Positions 58,840-64,000 of a stretch of 64,000 nucleotides of DNA are shown here, piece by piece. Both the position numbers and the translations under genes were made by a program. This stretch comes from Ligula intestinalis. Taxonomy: Eukaryota > Platyhelminthes > Cestoda > Diphyllobothriidea > Diphyllobothriidae. Within the stretch, counting starts at the first letter, position 1; each line of letters begins with the position of its first letter. The notes beneath the pieces are model-generated. The model did not search any database. It was not told where the DNA came from and saw nothing but the letters and a program-made list of their open reading frames with translations. The stretch covers positions 8,471,014 through 8,535,013 of the forward strand of contig JAYGXS010000006.1 in assembly GCA_036362985.1 (NCBI GenBank), written 5' to 3'.

Positions 58840-59485
58840 CGGTGATTTTTATTAATGAAATACCGTCCGAGTATCCGGAAGATCAGGAGAATTAACCTTC
58901 AGTCTCCACGTGCTTCAACTTATTTAAACTCAAAGTGGATATTGCCGAAACCGACGGTGAAACTGTCGTCGTGTTGTAGGCTTTCGTAAGATATTAGCAT
59001 CAAATTCTATCGGGGCAATATTGAGAAAAGTGGCTTCCGACGTATCAACGACATAAAGGCTTGTTTATTCCTAATCCATTTGTAATATTAAAGGCGCATC
59101 GGCAGTTTTTTTTCTGGTGAAAATTTAGCTGAATGTTTGTCTAATCAACAATGATATCCTCTTAAAAATTATTCTGCAAGCATTAGTAAATTTTCAGATA
59201 CTGCCAGCATCCGAAGTGGCAATAGATTTGACCGATGAAAAAAAAACAACTGCCAACACATGTTTAGGGTTGTAATATTTTGAAGTATTTTGCATTCTCG
59301 AGGCAGGTGTTATCAATTTTTTTCGAAATTGCTAACTGCCTCATGTGCATCAGTTTTTGAATCTATAGCTATTCGACCTTTTCCATTTAATACAAACACG
59401 ATGGCTTGGCGGTTAGGGCTTTTGCCAAAACAAATACTCAGTGTAGTAAGCAATAGCAAATTGCCATATACCGCTTTTAAGTTTC
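58840..59485 (+). repeat. Module C, internally deleted copy
   Basis: 58840-59105 matches 56550-56810. It then jumps directly to sequence matching 57290-57665, so ~480 bp are deleted. A 66-codon frame at 59290-59490 has no motif. Confidence 0.7.
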
Positions 59486-59489
59486 CTTA

Positions 59490-61435
59490 AAAAACAATTG
59501 TTTTTCTGTGTTTATTATACTGTAGTGTATACATGGGCCAACATTTAATGTGTAGATTTGGGGTATTTTCCATCAGTCACTGCGGGTTTCCAGGTTATAA
59601 AGACTTGCTGCCGACGGACAGACAGTAGTATAGTTTGACGTTGGAGTTTACCATACTGGCAACATAGTAGTAGGTAAAAGCTTAGATGATTGACATATCA
59701 AAATTTGATTTGCTGTTAATTATTAACTCACATTTTGCGTCGGTGAAGGAACCAACATCACATTAATAAATGGTCATGCAAGCGCGTTTCATCTGCAAGT
59801 ATATACGTCATTCTGACCGCTTGAAAATATCGAACGAAAGTTTGTACTTATATTAAATATATAGCCGTTTGGGACTGGTATTGCTCAAAAGCCAGAGTCA
59901 ACCATCAGACAGCAGATCACGAGGGCCATAGACCCACTTTAACTGATAAAACAATCAGTTTTGGTCACCAGAATGCCAGGCCAAAGCTGCAATGCAAGGT
60001 ATTTTTATGAAACGTGCAGGCGTCTTGGCACGTGGTTGCATGAAAATGACCTTGCAATCGACCTCAAGGACAAACTCCGTTTAGTGCCTGACAACGTACA
60101 GCAGAATAGCCGCAGTGTCATCTTAGGCAAAACAAAAATATGAAGCCAATCCAATGACAAGATGGCCAGATATCTGCCGGAAAGTTAATAATTTACTTGC
60201 ACACTTAACATAGCCATATTTCCCTATGTGGCCTACTAGACGGTACGCGCACAGCCCAAATGTATCTGACAAGGGTTAACTGGACGGCAAAACAAACTTA
60301 CACATAGCTTATAGCTGAGGTCAAAAGAAAATAGGAAAGGAGCCTGCTAGGAAACATGGTATTGGCATGGGACACTTTCTGTCCGCAGCGCCGACAGGGT
60401 TGATATCACCACATGGGGCACCAACAAATGAACAGTCCCTCGGTCGAGGAGGTACGGACCCGGTAGCAAACTAATTTGCCAAAAATGACGACAGCCGCAA
60501 AGAGAAAAGAGGTCACGTGAGCCTACTAGGGATCAATTTTAAGATAAATCAACAGAAAACGGGCAGGTAAAGGTTCGTTTTTCCAGCGCAGATGTAATTT
60601 CAGTGATGAGGCAAGACACCGTCACAGAAAACAGAAGCAATTGGCTAGTTTCTTGGACAATTAAACCGAGCGAGTTTCTAAAACGTCAGTATTAATATAA
60701 TTTCGTCCATATTCTTCTATTTCGTTCTTCCATGACTTTGAACAATGATGGAAACCGTGCACACAAGTGTGTGAAAATGTTGGAAAATGTGACATGCACT
60801 CGTGAAATTTCAAAACGGCGATCAGAATCTGTCGTCAGACCAAAGAAGTTGATTGCGTGTTAGAATGCTGCAGGACACTGGTAAGTGTGATTACTGTCAT
60901 CAGAATAAGAAAGGTTGCAGGTGGGCGGTTTCAAAACCTTATATCAACCACCAGCGGTTGCATCACGGTCAATTTGCGTTATGGGCAGATACCCATTTAA
61001 TACTGTCATCGGTAGTCAAAAATGTCAATATTTTCGATCAAACCACTAATAAACTCAGCCCGTCGATCACTGTTTAGTACGTTGAGCTTCTGCTTAATGC
61101 GTCGCGGGTAGCATATACGAGTTGTGTACCGGCTGCGATCAGGTATGGCTGGCTGATGATGCATCTTGAGTAAGAAAGGGCACTTCCAGTTGCCCTTTCA
61201 TTTTCAGCAATTTTCATTGACCAACGCTCTTTGAAATTGTGCGGCTGGTAGCGGAGCTGGGAAGTTAACCCCAAGGCAGAACACGACCAGCGTTAAGACT
61301 ACGAGATAAGTGAGTCTTTTGATGCATTTTAAGACATAAATTTCCCGAGCAGCAAAGCAATTCAATATTTCCACGGGATGTTATATGAATATATGAAAAT
61401 TATTTTTTTCGAAAATGACTTGCCCGCCTACGCAC
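59490..61435. other. No recognisable gene
   Basis: Frames at 59961-60143 (60 codons) and 60853-61077 (74 codons, with a CDYCHQNKKGC Cys/His cluster too short to call a zinc finger) lack a family match. No repeat partner seen. Confidence 0.35.
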
Positions 61436-61439
61436 TTCT

Positions 61440-61610
61440 TAATCGGCAATTAAAGCTGAATAAAACGCTTATCTTTAAATAAGTTTTCTTTCATAGAAAA
61501 ACGCATGCTGATGCTCCAACTTACTGTATGGCATATATTAACATAGGAGCCTGCTGAATACGACGTACGGTAGTATTCGGATCCAATGCGTAAGCAGCTG
61601 GATGGATTAC
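61440..61610 (+). repeat. Local direct repeat, copy 1
   Basis: Resembles 62610-62780 in the same orientation. Shared blocks are an AATAAAACG start, TTTCTT.CATAGAA, ATATTAACATA.GAG, and a later ATTCGGATC. Divergence is substantial. Confidence 0.45.
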
Positions 61611-61849
61611 AAACGTTTCCTGCGAGAAAAGACATTTTGCTGATAAAAATGCACCATCTTATTTGGCCATTTTGGGTCGGCTCCATTTCTGTCATCATAG
61701 AAATGACGTATTATTTCATAGAACTTTGGGTTTTCTGGTTTAGGCTCAATGACTCAGAGTACCTCTTGACGTTTTTCCCTCCTCAGGAAGTGGCTATGCC
61801 AAAAAATAAGAGGTCAATGCTTAAGCACTTGCCACAAGGTCACTGTCAC

Positions 61850-62195
61850 AAGCGATAGGGTACAGCCAATTTGCAGGTCATTCTCGCATACGGAGCAGGA
61901 CTTCCAGCCAATACCAGAGTCCCATCATGTTGAGCATGGCTTGCAGGGGGCGGCAACGCGAGAGAGTCCGCCTGCGCAGGTGCCCAGACCTTATCCAATA
62001 GGAACACGCAAGTCCGACGAGATGGACAGAGTAAGGGAGGTACTGTAGGCATGGCAATTGCCTGCAGAAAGTTTGTTCTCTGCATTTTTCGTCCACCTCT
62101 ACAAGACACAGTGACTGGTGTCATAGTACTATACGATATAACACGTGCCAGTGGAGGTGAACGTATAAGTTGATCAAAGAAATTCGGATGCCACA
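61850..62195 (-). repeat. Diverged copy of the PLE upstream segment (29528-29790)
   Basis: On the minus strand the order TATGACACCAGT, CTGTGT, GTGGA, CTGCAGGC-type and YYATTGGATA..G, CCTGCAAATT matches 29528-29790, with longer conserved blocks CTGCAGGCCxTGCxxAACATGA. A 116-codon frame spans it, but the aligned frames in the other copies are not preserved. Probably the 5' untranslated or terminal region of the PLE family. Confidence 0.5.
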
Positions 62196-62609
62196 ATTAA
62201 CGTTATCAATCCTTATTTAAGATCTTGCAGTGCGGCTATTATATACAACTAAATATTAATTCGATAGATGGTACTAGTCATGATTATTCACAGAACCTTT
62301 AAAAGCAGACAAGTAGTCCGCCTACGAATTGGACTGTGCAGTAAATAGATGAAAACAGCATAACAGAATATCCAACCAATGCAACGAAAGATTCTCCTTT
62401 AACCAAATAAAGAAGACTCTACTCTTATGTGATTGTGCATGATATTTTATTTTCCCCTTTGACACCAGCATCGCTATTTGGTAAATTGATGCAATCAAAT
62501 TGCTTCGATAGGTTTTAACTTTTTATTTCGACAAAAAAGCCAAGTCTTTTGGTGTACTATAAATGAGTAACAATTGATATTCTACAGCTAAATGGCTGAC
62601 CTACATCAA

Positions 62610-62780
62610 CAGTTTCAACTTAATAAAACGATGCAGTTTGCAATTCTTTCTTATCATAGAAGAAGATGCGTGACTGCGCGAACTCATTTGAGGATAATTA
62701 TTAACATAAGAGTCGGTCAAGTCAACGAAAGTCAGAATTCGGATCGAGTGTGAGAACAACTGAATGGACGATATTTTTAA
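62610..62780 (+). repeat. Local direct repeat, copy 2
   Basis: See 61440-61610. Between the copies lies the PLE-related segment 61850-62195. Confidence 0.45.
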
Positions 62781-62879
62781 AAACATATCCTGCATGCAAA
62801 AATAATTGTTAATTCTAAGTAAGGTGTTCTTTTAAAAAATAGACTAAACTTAGAAAGAATAGTTTTGATGTTGTTACCC

Positions 62880-63025
62880 CAGGTCGGCGCTAGGTTTGAT
62901 AATTTGTGCAACGAACAATTAAAACATCGAAACATATTGATAAAAGTGTAAAGTCATTTGCTGTGAGTGCTAATTGGCAGGTGCAATTTGCGTCAGTCCA
63001 TGGTGGACAAATTAAGTCGAAATAG
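62880..63025 (-). repeat. Dispersed repeat family D, partial copy 3
   Basis: Reverse strand reads CCATGGACTGACGCAAATTG then a CTGCCAATTAG block, matching 57820-57960; only ~145 bp remain. Confidence 0.6.
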
Positions 63026-63029
63026 GTCA

Positions 63030-64000
63030 TCACCGTTATGTTTTTCTCTTAGTGTGGCGCAAATGATTTAACACTAAGTATTATATTCATATAACACGTC
63101 CTTGGCAAGTGCACACGTAAATCAACGATACTTATTTACGAAAAAATAAGCCGTAGGTTTCCGTAAACGCAAATGACTGTTCACAATGTTTTGTGTTGTT
63201 CGGTGAAAAACATTTGCAGAATAGTTGACAAAACAAACTTTGTAAAAACCTAGCCTGAAAGAATTGCTCGTTCTTGCTTTGTTGCCAAATACATCATAAT
63301 TTCCTAAATGAAATCTAATAATTTTACATATGTTAACTTTAAGAAAATTCAATCAATTAAAGTGAAAGGGATGCGTGCAATGTATTACATTAGAAGTGTA
63401 ATCGGTTTACTCTTTTTGTGCCAAAAATTTCTCTGCGGATGTTTTCCATGACCGGGAAAGTAATCCCAGTGGGATAGGGTGCAGTTTCAGTGTAACAGGT
63501 AGGCTTAAAATTTCCACTGATAAGACCTCAGTAACACATATTCAGACAGCTTCAGTTTACTATCATTTCGATGCCGATCAGCAGCTTTAGATGAACGACT
63601 CAAGAATCAAAAAGGAATGTTATGACAGAATAGAAAATCACATTTTGGAAAGTACATTAATCTAAAATAATTGCACCAATGCTGATTAAAATCACGTTTA
63701 TACTGCTGGCTAATTACGTTCTTCCGTTGCGGTTTCTCCACCAAAATGAATACGTTTTGCTCGATAATATAAAAAGACGGAAATTTACACAACCTACGGA
63801 TGAGATAAATCAGTAAATAGCTAAACAATTTAAAGCATTGCAGAGTTAAAAGATGCAGGACATAGCATCTTATTGCGTCAAGACAGCGTAGTGGTACACT
63901 GCAGTGAGACGGCTCCTGCCACATAAAGCTATAATAAAATTAGTTTGTTAATGCCCTTTACGGTGTAATGAGTTGAATAGACAATGTGTAATTGGGCATT
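63030..64000. other. AT-rich stretch, nothing recognised
   Basis: Minus-strand frames at 63122-63352 and 63607-63924 (105 codons) have no known motif or copy in the window. Confidence 0.4.

Noticed and set aside
60853..61077. Possible zinc finger (CDYCHQNKKGC)
   Set aside because: Only one short Cys cluster with no second pair at a usual spacing; no supporting domain.

Overview
The window looks like non-genic, repeat-dense DNA from an animal genome. By eye it is AT-rich. No long intact reading frame, spliced gene or bacterial-style operon can be supported. What can be recognised is debris of transposable elements: Penelope-like elements (PLEs, with reverse transcriptase plus GIY-YIG endonuclease), a CR1-type non-LTR retrotransposon (LINE), Tc1/mariner transposase fossils, a foldback DNA element, and several unclassified dispersed families. 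PLEs of this RT plus GIY-YIG design are abundant in flatworms and some other invertebrates. A flatworm is my best guess, but the sequence does not prove it.

Layout. 1-6094 (minus) is one ~6.0 kb repeat unit. 6250-7000 is a PLE fragment. 7.1-10 kb holds three dispersed repeat families. 10.5-12.2 kb is the best-preserved PLE (plus). 12991-13083 is a tRNA-derived Pol III-like unit. 17.1-19.7 kb is a decayed LINE (plus), followed by two dispersed repeats. 21.5-22.8 kb is another PLE (minus). 25.2-25.7 and ~35.1-35.5 kb are LINE endonuclease-region fragments (minus). 28.99-30.9 kb (plus) and 36.77-38.38 kb (minus) are two near-identical PLE copies facing each other tail to tail. 39.3-40.95 kb is a further minus-strand PLE. 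41.4-43.1 kb is a pair of PLE 3' halves joined head to head.

45.1-59.5 kb is an array of the same ~6.0 kb unit seen at the left edge, now on the plus strand. It is interrupted by a foldback element (52065-52877) with 193-bp inverted arms and a 10-bp target duplication. It also carries a ~0.9-1.1 kb companion module (C). The junctions of the unit show it was tandemly arrayed: the left copy is a circular permutation of the right copy. Each copy of the unit's first half carries the same mariner transposase fossil and the same small membrane-segment ORF.

Nothing here forms a cooperating gene system. The interest lies in the architecture: tandem units, inverted PLE pairs, and insertions dated by empty sites in sister copies. 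Two assembly gaps occur (36662-36771 and 52258-52657); the second sits in the centre of the foldback element. Percent identities are by-eye estimates, and repeat boundaries are approximate unless stated as exact.
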